From DASZBX01 sp035943635 (GTDB taxonomy: Bacteria; Actinomycetota; Actinomycetes; Streptomycetales; Catenulisporaceae), in contig DASZBX010000148.1 in NCBI GenBank assembly GCA_035943635.1, positions 62,001-126,000 on the forward strand: a stretch of DNA of 64,000 nt, in the 5' to 3' direction. The number at the start of each line of letters is the position of its first letter. Positions within the stretch are counted from its first letter, which is position 1. Both the position numbers and the translations under genes were made by a program. Below are positions 9,143-18,342 of this stretch, piece by piece. The notes beneath the pieces are model-generated. The model was not told the origin of the DNA. It saw only the letters and a program-made list of their open reading frames with translations, and did not search any database.

Positions 9143-10653
9143 ACCAGCGAAGCTACCGGCTCTTCCAGCACTCGGCCAACATCGCGCAGGAACTTCGAGC
9201 CGAGTTCGCCGTCGATCATGCGGTGGTCGAAGGACAGGCCCAGGGTGGTGACCGAACGGACCTTGATCTTCTCCCGGCCCTTCTTGTCCAGCACCACCCA
9301 CGGCTGGCGGCGGACCGCGCCGAAGGCCAGGATCGCGGCCTCGCCCGGGTTCAGGATCGGGGTGCCGGTGTCCACGCCGAACACGCCGACGTTGGTGATC
9401 GTGATCGTGCCGCCGGTCAGGTCGGCCAGGGCGGTCCGGCCCTCGCGCGCGGTCGCGGTCAGCTCGCCGAGCGCGCCGGCCAGGCCGCGCAGCGAGTATT
9501 GCTGGGCGGCCTTGATGTTCGGCACGATCAGGCCGCGCGGGGTGGCGGCCGCGATGCCCAGGTTCACCGAGCCGTGCTGCACGATCTCCTGGGCCGCCTC
9601 GTCCCAGGACGCGTTCACCCCGGGGTGCTTGGCGATCGCGACCAGCAGGGCCTTGGCCACCAGCAGCAGCGGCGAGACCTTCACGTCCGCGTACTCCGGC
9701 AGGGTGCGCAGGCGCTGGACCAGCTTCATCGTGCGGGTCACGTCGACGGTGAGGAACTCGGTGACGTGCGGCGCGGTGAAGGCGGAGGAGACCATCGCGG
9801 CGGCGGTCGCCTTGCGCACGCCCTTGATCGGGATGCGCTGGTCGGCCAGGGCCGCAGCAGGAACCGCGGTGGCGACCACGCCGCCGACCGCCGGGGCCGG
9901 AGCCGCAGATACGCCGGCCGCAGCCTGTTCGACCAGGTCGCGGGTGATCACGCCGTCCGGGCGGGTCGGGGTGATCAGGGCCAGGTTCACCCCGAGGTCC
10001 TTGGCCAGCTTCCGGACCAGGGGCTTGGCCAGGACCTTGGTCGGTTCGACGGTGACCGCGGACTGTCCGGTCCCCGGCTGCGGCAGCACCCGGGCCGGAA
10101 CCGCCGACGCAGGCGGCGCCGCGACGGGCGCCGGAGCCGCGACCGGAGGCGCGGCGACCGCGGCGGCCGGAGGCGGAACCGCGGCGGGCCGGCCGGCACC
10201 GACCGCGGCGCCGGTCGCCGTGTGCGTGGCCGCACCGTGCGCCTTGCGGGCCCGGCGCGTCGTCGCGCTCTGCGAGACGCCGTAGCCGACCAGGACCGGT
10301 TCGCGTTTGGGCTGGCCGTGCGCGGCCGACTCGGGTTTCGGCGGATAGTAGCTCGACCCGGAGTCCTGGGTGCGGCCGGAACCGCCCGAACCGCCGGAAC
10401 CGCCTTCGGCGTCCGCGGTCTCGATCGTGATGATCGGCGTGCCGACGTCGACCGTCTGCCCGACCTCGACCAGCAGTTCGCGCACGGTCCCGGCGAACGG
10501 CGAGGGCAGTTCCACCGCCGCCTTCGCGGTCTCGATCTCGATCAGGACCTGGTTGACCTTCACCTCGTCGCCCACCGCGACCGCCCAGCCGAGGATGTCG
10601 GCCTCGGTCAGGCCCTCGCCCACGTCAGGCAGCCGGAATTGCTTCATCGCCAT
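9139..10653 (-). CDS. bkdC: dihydrolipoamide acyltransferase E2 of a branched-chain 2-oxoacid dehydrogenase complex
   Basis: Core acyltransferase of a 2-oxoacid dehydrogenase complex, transferring the acyl group from lipoamide to CoA. 504 residues in the usual order: one lipoyl domain (residues 1–80, lipoyl-lysine K44 in EIETAKAAVELPSP), an Ala/Pro/Gly-rich linker, a peripheral subunit-binding domain (LAKPLVRKLAKDLGVNL), a second Ala-rich linker, and the catalytic domain ending in SFDHRMIDG with the catalytic His. Start ATG 10653 follows GGGAG; an alternative is ATG 10647. Assignment to branched-chain substrates rests on the separate E1a/E1b genes next door; a pyruvate or acetoin role cannot be excluded. 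Confidence 0.92.
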   Translation of the reverse strand: MAMKQFRLPDVGEGLTEADILGWAVAVGDEVKVNQVLIEIETAKAAVELPSPFAGTVRELLVEVGQTVDVGTPIITIETADAEGGSGGSGGSGRTQDSGSSYYPPKPESAAHGQPKREPVLVGYGVSQSATTRRARKAHGAATHTATGAAVGAGRPAAVPPPAAAVAAPPVAAPAPVAAPPASAVPARVLPQPGTGQSAVTVEPTKVLAKPLVRKLAKDLGVNLALITPTRPDGVITRDLVEQAAAGVSAAPAPAVGGVVATAVPAAALADQRIPIKGVRKATAAAMVSSAFTAPHVTEFLTVDVTRTMKLVQRLRTLPEYADVKVSPLLLVAKALLVAIAKHPGVNASWDEAAQEIVQHGSVNLGIAAATPRGLIVPNIKAAQQYSLRGLAGALGELTATAREGRTALADLTGGTITITNVGVFGVDTGTPILNPGEAAILAFGAVRRQPWVVLDKKGREKIKVRSVTTLGLSFDHRMIDGELGSKFLRDVGRVLEEPVASLV

Positions 10654-10668
10654 GATGCTCTCCCGCCT

Positions 10669-11655
10669 CTAGTGCTCGAAGGCGCGGTCGACGGCGTCGA
10701 GCACCCGGTCCAGGTCCGGCAGGTAGACCTCTTCCAGCCGGCTCGGCGGATACGGCATGTGGAACCCGCCGACCCGGCCGACCGGCGCCTCCAGCTGGTA
10801 GAAGCACTGCTCGGTGACCTGCGCGGCCAGTTCGGCGCTGAGCCCGAAGAAGTTCGGCGCCTCCTGCACCACGATCAGCCGGCCGGTGCGCCGGACCGAC
10901 CCGACCACGGTGTGCACGTCCAGCGGGGAGATGGTGCGCAGGTCGATCACCTCCAGCGAGCGGCCGTCCGCCTCGGCGGCCCGGGCCGCGTCCAGGCAGG
11001 TGCGCACCATCGGGCCGTGCGCGGCCAGGGTCAGGTCGGTGCCCGCGCGGACCACCACGGCCTGGTCGGCCGGCCACAGCGCCGCGTCGGCCGCCTCGGC
11101 CTCGGCCAGGTCGGCCTTCTCCCAGTACCGGCGCTTGGGTTCGAAGAAGATCACCGGGTCGTCCGAGGCGATCGCCTGCTGGATCATCCAGTACCCGTCC
11201 ACCGGGTTCGCGCAGGCCATCACCCGCAGTCCCGCGGTGTGCGCGAACAGCGCCTCCGGAGACTCGGAGTGGTGCTCGACCGCGCCGATCCCGCCGCCGT
11301 AGGGGATCCGGACCACGATCGGCATCCGCACGGTGCCCAGCGAGCGGGCGTAGAGCTTGGCGACCTGGGTGGTGATCTGGTCGTAGGCCGGGAACACGAA
11401 GCCGTCGAACTGGATCTCGCAGACCGGCCGGTAGCCGCGCAGGGCCAGGCCGACCGCGGTGCCCAGGATGCCGGACTCGGCCAGCGGGGTGTCGATCACC
11501 CGGGACTCGCCGAAGTCCTTCTGCAGGCCGTCGGTGACCCGGAACACCCCGCCCAGCTTCCCGATGTCCTCGCCCATCAGCACGACCTTGGGGTCCTGCT
11601 CCATCGCGCGGCGCAGGCCCATGTTGATCGCCTTGGCCAAAGTGACGGTGGTCAT
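10669..11655 (-). CDS. bkdB: 2-oxoacid dehydrogenase E1 component, beta subunit
   Basis: 328-residue beta chain of the thiamine-diphosphate-dependent E1 heterotetramer. Recognisable family stretches include LAKAINMGLRRAMEQDP, VVLMGEDIGKLGGVF and RVIDTPLAESGILGTAVGLA, and the C-terminal transketolase-like domain begins at LTLAAHGPMVRTCLDAA. ATG 11653–11655 overlaps the TAA of the alpha-subunit gene by one base (TAATG), so the two subunits are translationally coupled, matching their 1:1 stoichiometry. Only 15 bp separate its stop from the E2 start. Confidence 0.95.
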   Translation of the reverse strand: MTTVTLAKAINMGLRRAMEQDPKVVLMGEDIGKLGGVFRVTDGLQKDFGESRVIDTPLAESGILGTAVGLALRGYRPVCEIQFDGFVFPAYDQITTQVAKLYARSLGTVRMPIVVRIPYGGGIGAVEHHSESPEALFAHTAGLRVMACANPVDGYWMIQQAIASDDPVIFFEPKRRYWEKADLAEAEAADAALWPADQAVVVRAGTDLTLAAHGPMVRTCLDAARAAEADGRSLEVIDLRTISPLDVHTVVGSVRRTGRLIVVQEAPNFFGLSAELAAQVTEQCFYQLEAPVGRVGGFHMPYPPSRLEEVYLPDLDRVLDAVDRAFEH

Positions 11656-12779
11656 TACTCGTCCCCCCGATCCGCGAAACCGTCCAGATAGTCGGCCAGG
11701 AACGCGCGTTCGGCCGTGACCTGCGCGTGCGGCTCGCTGTACACGTAGTCGAACATGGTCATCGGCTCCGGGTCGGGCAGGGCCAGGCAGTCGGCCCGCA
11801 GCCGGGCGGCCAGCTCGTCCGCCTCGGCGTCGACCGCGGCGAGGAACTCCTCGTCCGCGGCGCCCTCGGCCAGCAGGTAGGCCCGCAGCCGCTGGATCGG
11901 GTCACGGGTGCGCCACAGCTCCACCTCGTCGTTCGTCCGGTAGCGGGTCGGGTCGTCGGAGGTGGTGTGCGCGCCCATCCGGTAGGTGAAGGCCTCGATC
12001 AGGGTCGGGCCGTTGCCGGTCCGGGCGTGCTCGAGCGCGGCCCGGGTCACCGCCAGGCAGGCGAACACGTCGTTGCCGTCCACCCGGACCCCCGGGAAGC
12101 CGAAGCCGCTGGCCCGCTTGTACAGCGGCACCTTGGTCTGCCGCTCGGTCGGCTCGGAGATGGCCCACTGGTTGTTCTGGCAGAAGAACACCACCGGCGC
12201 GTTGTACGAGGCGGCGAAGATGAAGGCCTCGTTCACGTCGCCCTGGGAGGAGGCGCCGTCGCCGAAGTAGGCGACCGCGGCGCTGTCCGCGCCGTCGCGC
12301 TGGATGCCCATCGCGTAGCCGACCGCGTGCAGGGTCTGCGAGCCGATCACGATGGTGTAGAGGTTGAAGTTCTTCGCGATCGGGTCCCAGCCGCCGTTGT
12401 TCACGCCGCGGAACATGCCCAGCAGGTTCACCGGGGGCACGTCGCGGCACCAGGCGACGCCGTGTTCGCGGTAGGTCGGGAAGGCGAAGTCGTCGGCCCG
12501 CATCGCGCGGCCGGAACCGACCTGGGCCGCCTCCTGGCCGAGCAGCGACGCCCACAGGCCCAGTTCGCCCTGCCGCTGCAGGGCGGTGCCCTCGGTGTCC
12601 ACCCGGCGGACCATGACCAGGTCGCGGTACAGGCCCCTGGCCTCGTCCGGGCCGATCTCCAGCGGATAGTCGGGGTGGTCGATCCGCTCGCCCGCGGGGG
12701 TGAGCAGTTGGATGAGTTGAGGCTCGTCGTCGAGCTTCTTCGCGGGCCGGCGGGTACGCGCCGGCGTTTGGGTCGCCAC
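11655..12779 (-). CDS. bkdA: 2-oxoacid dehydrogenase E1 component, alpha subunit
   Basis: 374-residue alpha chain carrying the thiamine diphosphate site: GDG at 173–175 through NN at 202–203 in YFGDGASSQGDVNEAF … CQNNQWAIS. It catalyses decarboxylation of the 2-oxo acid and reductive acylation of the E2 lipoyl group. I chose GTG 12779, giving a protein beginning MATQTPARTRRPAKK, because AGGAG lies at 12790–12794, 10 nt upstream; the frame remains open to 12983 but that part is Pro/Arg-rich shadow. First gene of the bkdA–bkdB–bkdC–hydrolase operon. Confidence 0.94.
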   Translation of the reverse strand: MATQTPARTRRPAKKLDDEPQLIQLLTPAGERIDHPDYPLEIGPDEARGLYRDLVMVRRVDTEGTALQRQGELGLWASLLGQEAAQVGSGRAMRADDFAFPTYREHGVAWCRDVPPVNLLGMFRGVNNGGWDPIAKNFNLYTIVIGSQTLHAVGYAMGIQRDGADSAAVAYFGDGASSQGDVNEAFIFAASYNAPVVFFCQNNQWAISEPTERQTKVPLYKRASGFGFPGVRVDGNDVFACLAVTRAALEHARTGNGPTLIEAFTYRMGAHTTSDDPTRYRTNDEVELWRTRDPIQRLRAYLLAEGAADEEFLAAVDAEADELAARLRADCLALPDPEPMTMFDYVYSEPHAQVTAERAFLADYLDGFADRGDE

Positions 12780-13126
12780 GTTCTTACTACTCCTATATTT
12801 CGGCGAGGACCACGGAGGTTCTTCCGCGGCTACCGCTCCTACGCCCGGCCGGTCAGCTGTGACCGGCCGATCGCTCCCAGGTCCCGGGGTGTCCGGGCAA
12901 GGAGAAGAGCTGTTGCCGGGTCGCGGCGCGCGGACCGGGGATCGTGGTGCTGCGCGCCGGGACCAGGTCAACTTACCCAGCACTTGCCCGGGCGGACTAG
13001 TGGTCCGCCCTTGCCAATCCTCGCCCGGGCCCGCGACGGCTGCCGCGCAAGACGGTCGGAAGGAGCCGTTGTGTCCGGAAATTTGTGCGCTGTACGTGTG
13101 CTACGGGGAAAACCGGGCCGGGTGGC
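12780..13126. promoter_or_regulatory. intergenic region between hisC-type gene and bkd operon, with two inverted repeats
   Basis: 347 bp without a gene. It holds a perfect 10-bp inverted repeat, CGGCCGGTCA / TGACCGGCCG with a GCTG centre, at 12846–12869, about 70 bp upstream of the bkdA start and therefore a candidate operator. A second perfect repeat, GGGCGGAC / GTCCGCCC with a 5-nt loop, at 12990–13010 sits downstream of the aminotransferase gene and may be its terminator (no strong T-run). The bkdA ribosome-binding site is at 12790–12794. I see no convincing −35/−10 pair. Confidence 0.55.
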
Positions 13127-14212
13127 CTACTCGAACTGCGCGGCGAGCTCGACGACCAGGTCGTTGGCCTCGGGTTCGCCGATGGTGACGCGCACGCCGT
13201 CGTCGCCGTAGGGGCGGACGGTGACCCCGGCGGCCTCGCAGGCCTCGCCGAACCTGGCGCTGCGTCCGCCCAGGCGGAGCCAGAAGAAGTTCGCCTCGCT
13301 GTCCGGGGTGGTCACCCCGCGGGCGCGCAGGGCGGCGAACACCCGGGTCCGCTCCCGGACCAGGGCGTCGACCCGCTGATCCAGCTCCGCCTGGGCGCGC
13401 AGCGAGGCGACCCCGGCGGCCTGGGCCACGATGTTGATCCCGAACGGCACCGCGCAGGCGCGCAGCGCCGAGGCCACCGGGGGGTGGGCGATCGCGTAGC
13501 CGATCCGCAGCCCGGCCAGGCCGTAGGCCTTGGAGAAGGTGCGCAGGACGCAGACGTTCGGCCGGTCCCGGTACAGCTCGATGCCGTCCGGCACCTGCGG
13601 GTCCCGGACGAATTCGGTGTAGGCCTCGTCGATCACGACCAGCACGTCCGGGGGGACGGCGTCCAGGAAGTGTTCGAGTTCGGCCCGGCGCACGGCGGTC
13701 CCGGTCGGGTTGTTCGGGTTGCAGACGAAGATCAGCCGGGTCCGGTCGGTGATCGCGGCGAACATGGCGTCGAGGTCGTGGGCCTCGTCCTTCAGCGGCA
13801 CCTGGACCGAGGTGGCCCCGGCGATCTGGGTCAGGATGGGGTAGGCCTCGAACGAGCGCCAGGCGTAGAGGACCTCGTCGCCGGGGCCGGCCGCGGCCTG
13901 GATCAGCTGCTGGGCCACGCCGACCGAGCCGGTGCCGACCGCGAGGTGCTCGGCCGGGACGCCGAAGTGCCCGGCGAGTTCGTCGATCAGTTCGGCCGAG
14001 CCGAAGTCGGGGTAGCGGTTGACCTCGGCGGCCGCGCGGGTGGCGGACTCCAGGACCCCGGGCAGCGGCGGGTAGGGGTTCTCGTTGGAGGAGAGTTTGA
14101 ATGCCGGTCCGGATCCGGACCCGGCCGCGGCCGGGCGCCCCGCCTTGTAGGTCGGAATTCCCGCCACCTCGGCCCGCAGTCGGGGGCCCAGGTGTGTGTG
14201 CGCGTCGTCCAT
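13127..14212 (-). CDS. hisC2: histidinol-phosphate/aromatic aminotransferase (class I/II PLP enzyme)
   Basis: 361-residue PLP-dependent aminotransferase of the HisC family. Features seen: SSNENPYPPLPGV near the N-terminus, CNPNNPTG (164–171), DEAYTEF (195–201, PLP-ring Asp region) and the PLP lysine K228 in TFSKAYGLAGLRIGYA. No histidine-biosynthesis genes are nearby, so it is probably the stand-alone paralogue, in mycobacteria called HisC2/Pat and associated with phenylalanine transamination; the actual substrate is inferred. ATG 14212 is supported by GAGGAGA about 10 nt upstream. It is on the same strand as the bkd operon but separated by 347 bp and a hairpin. Confidence 0.85.
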   Translation of the reverse strand: MDDAHTHLGPRLRAEVAGIPTYKAGRPAAAGSGSGPAFKLSSNENPYPPLPGVLESATRAAAEVNRYPDFGSAELIDELAGHFGVPAEHLAVGTGSVGVAQQLIQAAAGPGDEVLYAWRSFEAYPILTQIAGATSVQVPLKDEAHDLDAMFAAITDRTRLIFVCNPNNPTGTAVRRAELEHFLDAVPPDVLVVIDEAYTEFVRDPQVPDGIELYRDRPNVCVLRTFSKAYGLAGLRIGYAIAHPPVASALRACAVPFGINIVAQAAGVASLRAQAELDQRVDALVRERTRVFAALRARGVTTPDSEANFFWLRLGGRSARFGEACEAAGVTVRPYGDDGVRVTIGEPEANDLVVELAAQFE

Positions 14213-14373
14213 CGACTCTCTTCTCCTCACCGCTTTTCGTCTCTGCCGTGATCAGGGTACGTCGCCCGCCGGGCCGAGTCATCCGGCCCCCGTCCGGCGC
14301 GGCCCGGCGAGCCGGACGCGGCGGGCAAGGCGCGCGGCCCGGGCCTCATTCCGACGGGTCGTCACCGCGAGGT

Positions 14374-15222
14374 CTAGCCCCGCGGCCGGGGCCGGGCGGC
14401 CGGCTGGGGCGGGCTCTTGCGGACCAGGATCCGTTCGGCGGCGGCGATCAGCGCGGCCACGCCGGAGGCCTGCCAGCGCATGTGCGCCCCGCGCAGCACC
14501 ACCGGCAGCTGCGGGGGCAGCAGGACCACGACGCCGCCCATGACCCGGGGGGTGCCGGGCAGGTGCTCGTGGTGCACGGCCAGTATCGGCGTGACGGTCA
14601 CCACGCTGACCTCGTCGTGCGCGGCCGCCTCCGCGGTCAGCGCCTCGCCCAGGATCCTGGCCCGCTCCTCGAACTCCTTGAGCATGTCGGCCTGGTCGTG
14701 CAGGTCGACGAACATGGTCGCGCCGAAGATTCGGACCGACTTGCCCTCCCACAGCTTGGTGTCGACCAGGAAGACCCCGCGCGGGGAGATCACCACGTGT
14801 TCGATCTCGAAGGAGCCGGCCGAGCCGGTCAGCACCCGGTCGTGCAGCACCTTGGCGCCGCCGCGGATCTCCACCGCGCGCAGGATCCGGCCGGTGGCGG
14901 TCTCGGCGGTGGCCCGCTCCTGGATCGCGACCAGGGAGCGGGGCCGGTTCAGGCCCACGTTGACCGCCGCGGCGAAGCCGAGCACGGTCACCAGCAGGCC
15001 GAAGGCCGGGAAGCGGGTGCTGGCGCCGGCCGCGATCCCGGCCAGCACCAGGCCCGGGCCCCACCAGACCGCGCCGAGCAGGAAGGTCCGGCGCCGCTGG
15101 GCCCGCCACTCGCGCCGGCGCACCTGGAAGGTCTGGTGCAGGCTCTCGCCCGCGGCTGGTTCGCCGACCTGCCCGGCGGTGACCGCGGCACCCCGGAAGG
15201 ACCATCGGGTGGAACTGGCCAT
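14374..15222 (-). CDS. membrane-associated NERD (nuclease-related) domain protein
   Basis: 282 residues. An N-terminal basic region is followed by two hydrophobic segments (about 55–70 and 78–92), then a NERD domain with the characteristic IEHVVISPRGVFLVDTKLW stretch, whose Asp and Lys match the nuclease-fold core. The C-terminal part carries a conserved ILAVHHEHLPG stretch. The domain resembles restriction-endonuclease-like nucleases, but members are uncharacterised; a role in nucleic-acid processing at the membrane is inference. ATG 15222 follows AGGGG. Divergent from the phosphatase gene on the other side. Confidence 0.85.
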   Translation of the reverse strand: MASSTRWSFRGAAVTAGQVGEPAAGESLHQTFQVRRREWRAQRRRTFLLGAVWWGPGLVLAGIAAGASTRFPAFGLLVTVLGFAAAVNVGLNRPRSLVAIQERATAETATGRILRAVEIRGGAKVLHDRVLTGSAGSFEIEHVVISPRGVFLVDTKLWEGKSVRIFGATMFVDLHDQADMLKEFEERARILGEALTAEAAAHDEVSVVTVTPILAVHHEHLPGTPRVMGGVVVLLPPQLPVVLRGAHMRWQASGVAALIAAAERILVRKSPPQPAARPRPRG

Positions 15223-15341
15223 CCGGTCACCCCTCGCCCAGCTTGAAGAGCCAAAAGGAACAGTCTTAGCACGGTAGCGCGAGAACCCGACACGCGGGAG
15301 GTATACCGCAAGACCCACTTCGACAAGTACCCTCACATCTC

Positions 15342-16226
15342 ATGGTTGACCCGTCTGTTTCCCCTGCCGCCGACGACCTGTCGCAATCCGGTCCGGCACC
15401 GGTTCCGGCGGGCGCCCCGGCCTACGCGATCGGCGACGTGCACGGGTGTCTGGACGAGCTGCGGGCCGCGCTGCAGGCGGCCGGGTTCACCGACGCGGAC
15501 GACCGGTGGCTGGCCGGCCCGGCCCGGCTGTGGTTCCTCGGCGACCTGACCGACCGGGGGCCGAACGGGGTCGGCGTGATCGAGCTGGTGATGTCGCTGC
15601 AGCGGCAGGCGGCCGCGGCCGGCGGCGAGGTGGGCTGTCTGCTGGGCAACCACGAGCTGATGCTGATGACGGCGCACCTGAACACCGGCCGCAGGCTGCG
15701 GCTGCTGGACGCGGAACGGGCCGGGGACCCGCACACGGTGTTCCGGGAGCGCTGGCTGGGCAACGGCGGCAAGAGCGCGGACTCGGTGCGGATCGAACGC
15801 CACCACCTGGCCTGGATCGCCGGGCTGCCGGCCCTGGCGATGGTCGGGGAGTACCTGTTGATGCACTCGGACACGCTCGGCTACCGCGAGTACGGCGACA
15901 GCGTGGACGAGGTGAACGCGGCCGTGGGCGCGGTGATGGGCAACACGGCCGGCCTGGACGAGCTGGACCGGCTCACCCACGTGCTGACCAAGCGGTTCTC
16001 CTTCGCCTCGGACGAGGGGCAGACGGCGCGCGACTTCGTGCACGCGTTCGGCGGGCGCCAGCTGGTGCACGGGCACTCGCCGGTGCCGCTGCTGCTGAAC
16101 ATCGAGCCGAGCGCGGTCACCGGTCCGCTGGTGTACGCCGGCGGGTACGCGGTGAACCTGGACACCGGGGTCTTCCTCGGCGGCCCCTGCCTGATCACCC
16201 CGCTGGCCTCGGTGGCGTCGGAGTAG
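15342..16226 (+). CDS. metallophosphatase, PrpE/ApaH-like (calcineurin fold)
   Basis: 294 residues with the full phosphoesterase motif set: GDVHG (31–35), GDLTDRG (67–73), GNHE (102–105) and a C-terminal VHGHSP. The order and spacing resemble small Ser/Thr or diadenosine-polyphosphate phosphatases (PrpE/ApaH type); substrate undetermined. ATG 15342 is preceded by TACCCT ending 8 nt upstream, a probable leaderless promoter, and there is no ribosome-binding site. Between its stop and the next gene, which converges, lie 86 bp. Confidence 0.9.
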   Translation: MVDPSVSPAADDLSQSGPAPVPAGAPAYAIGDVHGCLDELRAALQAAGFTDADDRWLAGPARLWFLGDLTDRGPNGVGVIELVMSLQRQAAAAGGEVGCLLGNHELMLMTAHLNTGRRLRLLDAERAGDPHTVFRERWLGNGGKSADSVRIERHHLAWIAGLPALAMVGEYLLMHSDTLGYREYGDSVDEVNAAVGAVMGNTAGLDELDRLTHVLTKRFSFASDEGQTARDFVHAFGGRQLVHGHSPVPLLLNIEPSAVTGPLVYAGGYAVNLDTGVFLGGPCLITPLASVASE

Positions 16227-16312
16227 CAGCGGGCCGCAGCCTTAGGAGGGCGTCCGGGTCTGCCGGGTCTCGCGGTTTCGCGGCCGGCGGCCGGTGGCGC
16301 GGGTCTGGCGGC

Positions 16313-18169
16313 TCAGTCCGGCGGCGGCGGGGGAACTGCCAGGCCGAGCCGTCCGAGGTCCCAGATCGCCTCGCACAGCGCCCGGTAGAGCCGCTGGCGT
16401 TCGGTGATCGAGGTGATCCCGAACGTGTGCGGGTACGGATGGAAGGCGTCGGTGAGGGTGTATTTGGCCATGAACCGGCGGAACGAGGGGTTGCGCTCGT
16501 AACACAATGGGTGCAGCGACCGGGTCAGCAGGTTCTGGGCGCGGTAGTGCTCCGCCTTGAGCGAGTAGGGGTCGTCGCGGAACGAGGCGTTGATCTCCTT
16601 GGGCAGCAGGAGCAGGGCGCCGAGCCGGTTGCGCACCATCCGGAACCGCTCCGGGGTGCCGGCCTCGTCGGCGTACGGGCCGAAGTGGTCGGCCCAGATG
16701 TGTTCGATCTCGTACGGCCGCCCGGTCGGGCCGAAGCCGAGGTAGTCGGCGATCAGGTCCGGCTGCCCGCACTGCGCTTCGACCCACGCGGTCATCCGGG
16801 CCAGCAGGTAGCGCACCTGTTTGCGGTTGTCCGAGCGCAGCCCGAAGGTGTCCAGTCCGGCGAAGGTGTGTTCGAACCCGGCGACCTCGGCGGCCAGCAG
16901 GGCACGTACTTCCGGCACGGTGGCGGTCGCGCGCAGCGGTTCGATCAGGGAGCTGAGGTAGGCGGCCAGGTCGCCGGACTGCAGCGAGGCGTAGTTGGCC
17001 ATCCGCCGGGCCACCAGCAGGTCGCAGAAGGCGGCGACCAGCCGGGACTTCTCCCGGAACGCGGTCTCGCTGTCGGCGTGCCCGACCGCGGCCATGATCA
17101 GGGTGAACTGCGCGGTCAGGCCGTTGGCGGCGTTGTAGAACACCGGTTCCAGGCCGCGCACCGGCGCGGCCGAGGCCTCGACCAGGGTGCGGTAGCGCTC
17201 GGCCAGCGGGCGGATGGTGTCCCGGATGAAGACCCGGTAGTCGCGCGGGCGCACCAGCCCGATCGCCTCGTTGTGGGTGCGCACCCACTCGTGGAACGCG
17301 GTGTTGATCCGCTCGGTGGACTGCTGGTCGGTCGGCGCGTAGCGGGCCCGCAGCACGGTCTTGACGAAGTCCCCGGGCGCCTGGTCGTCGGTGGACGCCA
17401 GCTGCGACATGGTGCGCCGCCACATCGCGTTCAGGGCGCTGTGGTCCTTGTCGGTGCGCGAGAGCAGGTAGGACTTGAGCAGGTCCAGCGGGGTCAGCCG
17501 GGCCCCGCGGTCGTTCATCGACTCGAAGATCTCCCAGCCGTGGTCCCGGTCCCGGGCCGATATCTCGACTAGGAACACCCGCTCCATCAGCCAGTCCACG
17601 AAGTAGGGCAGCGCGTCCCCGCGCAGCGCGGTCGGGAAGTCCTCGACCAGTTCCCAGTAGCGCTGGCACATCGCCCGCACCGACAACGGTGTCAGGTCGG
17701 AGACGGGGTATTCGCGCCCGGCGCGCAGGACCCTGAGCGCCGGTTCGCGTTCGTCGACGTGCACCGTGAAGGTCGGCACGCCGTACTGCACGGTGCAGAT
17801 CATGTTGTCGAGCACTGCCGCGCCGGCGTGGTCGTCCACGTCGGTCAGCCGGTGCCGCAGGTGGATGAGCAGTAACAACAGGGTCGTGAAACGCTGCTGG
17901 CCGTCGACCAGGTAGGAGATCCCGGGCGCCGGGTAGGTGACGAAGGGGCCGAGGAAGTACGGCCGGTAGTCGGCCACGTCCTCGCGCTCGTGCTCGGGCC
18001 GCCACTGTTCGAGGAAGCGCCCGGACAGGTCGTGCAACAGATCTGCCACGTGGGTCCGGGTCCAGTCGTACTCGCGCTGGTAGTGCTCCAGTCCGTACCG
18101 TCGGCCGGTGAACAACTCCCGGACGCTGTGACCTCGCCCGTCGATCCGCTCCTGCACTTTGTTCGTCAT
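16313..18169 (-). CDS. DUF262/DUF1524 (GmrSD-like) protein
   Basis: 618 residues in the two-domain layout of GmrSD-type proteins. The N-terminal DUF262 domain carries the signature YLVDGQQRFTTLLLLLIHLR (DGQQR at 89–93, nucleotide-binding motif) and, later, FESMNDRGARLTPLDLLKSY. The C-terminal DUF1524 has the HNH-like block EIEHIWADHFGP (His near residue 490) and RNRLGALLLLPKEIN. Family members include type IV restriction enzymes that cut modified DNA and several other phage-defence proteins. No partner gene is adjacent, so activity against modified DNA is inference. ATG 18169 has only a weak GGGGAA upstream. Confidence 0.88.
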   Translation of the reverse strand: MTNKVQERIDGRGHSVRELFTGRRYGLEHYQREYDWTRTHVADLLHDLSGRFLEQWRPEHEREDVADYRPYFLGPFVTYPAPGISYLVDGQQRFTTLLLLLIHLRHRLTDVDDHAGAAVLDNMICTVQYGVPTFTVHVDEREPALRVLRAGREYPVSDLTPLSVRAMCQRYWELVEDFPTALRGDALPYFVDWLMERVFLVEISARDRDHGWEIFESMNDRGARLTPLDLLKSYLLSRTDKDHSALNAMWRRTMSQLASTDDQAPGDFVKTVLRARYAPTDQQSTERINTAFHEWVRTHNEAIGLVRPRDYRVFIRDTIRPLAERYRTLVEASAAPVRGLEPVFYNAANGLTAQFTLIMAAVGHADSETAFREKSRLVAAFCDLLVARRMANYASLQSGDLAAYLSSLIEPLRATATVPEVRALLAAEVAGFEHTFAGLDTFGLRSDNRKQVRYLLARMTAWVEAQCGQPDLIADYLGFGPTGRPYEIEHIWADHFGPYADEAGTPERFRMVRNRLGALLLLPKEINASFRDDPYSLKAEHYRAQNLLTRSLHPLCYERNPSFRRFMAKYTLTDAFHPYPHTFGITSITERQRLYRALCEAIWDLGRLGLAVPPPPPD

Positions 18170-18270
18170 GGTGCCGTTCCCCGACGTGGCGAATTCGAGT
18201 AAGCCCTTTGCGAGCCCATTTGTGCCTCAGTGCGCCGATTGCCCGCCCTGTCATCGAGGCCCATGCCCTA

Positions 18271-18299
18271 CCCCGCCTGGTCAAAAACACCAGGCGGGG
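18271..18299 (-). terminator. strong hairpin downstream of the glucosidase gene
   Basis: Perfect 11-bp stem CCCCGCCTGGT / ACCAGGCGGGG with loop CAAAAAC, 43 bp past the stop of the glucosidase gene. There is no T-run, as is common in actinobacterial terminators. Confidence 0.75.
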
Positions 18300-18342
18300 G
18301 CCGAAGTCGGCTATGGTCACACAATCGTTACGTGCTGCCCGG

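Noticed and set aside
9223..11691. A long plus-strand frame opposite bkdB and bkdC.
   Set aside because: Antisense shadow of strongly conserved coding sequence; low-complexity RG-rich translation and no start signal.
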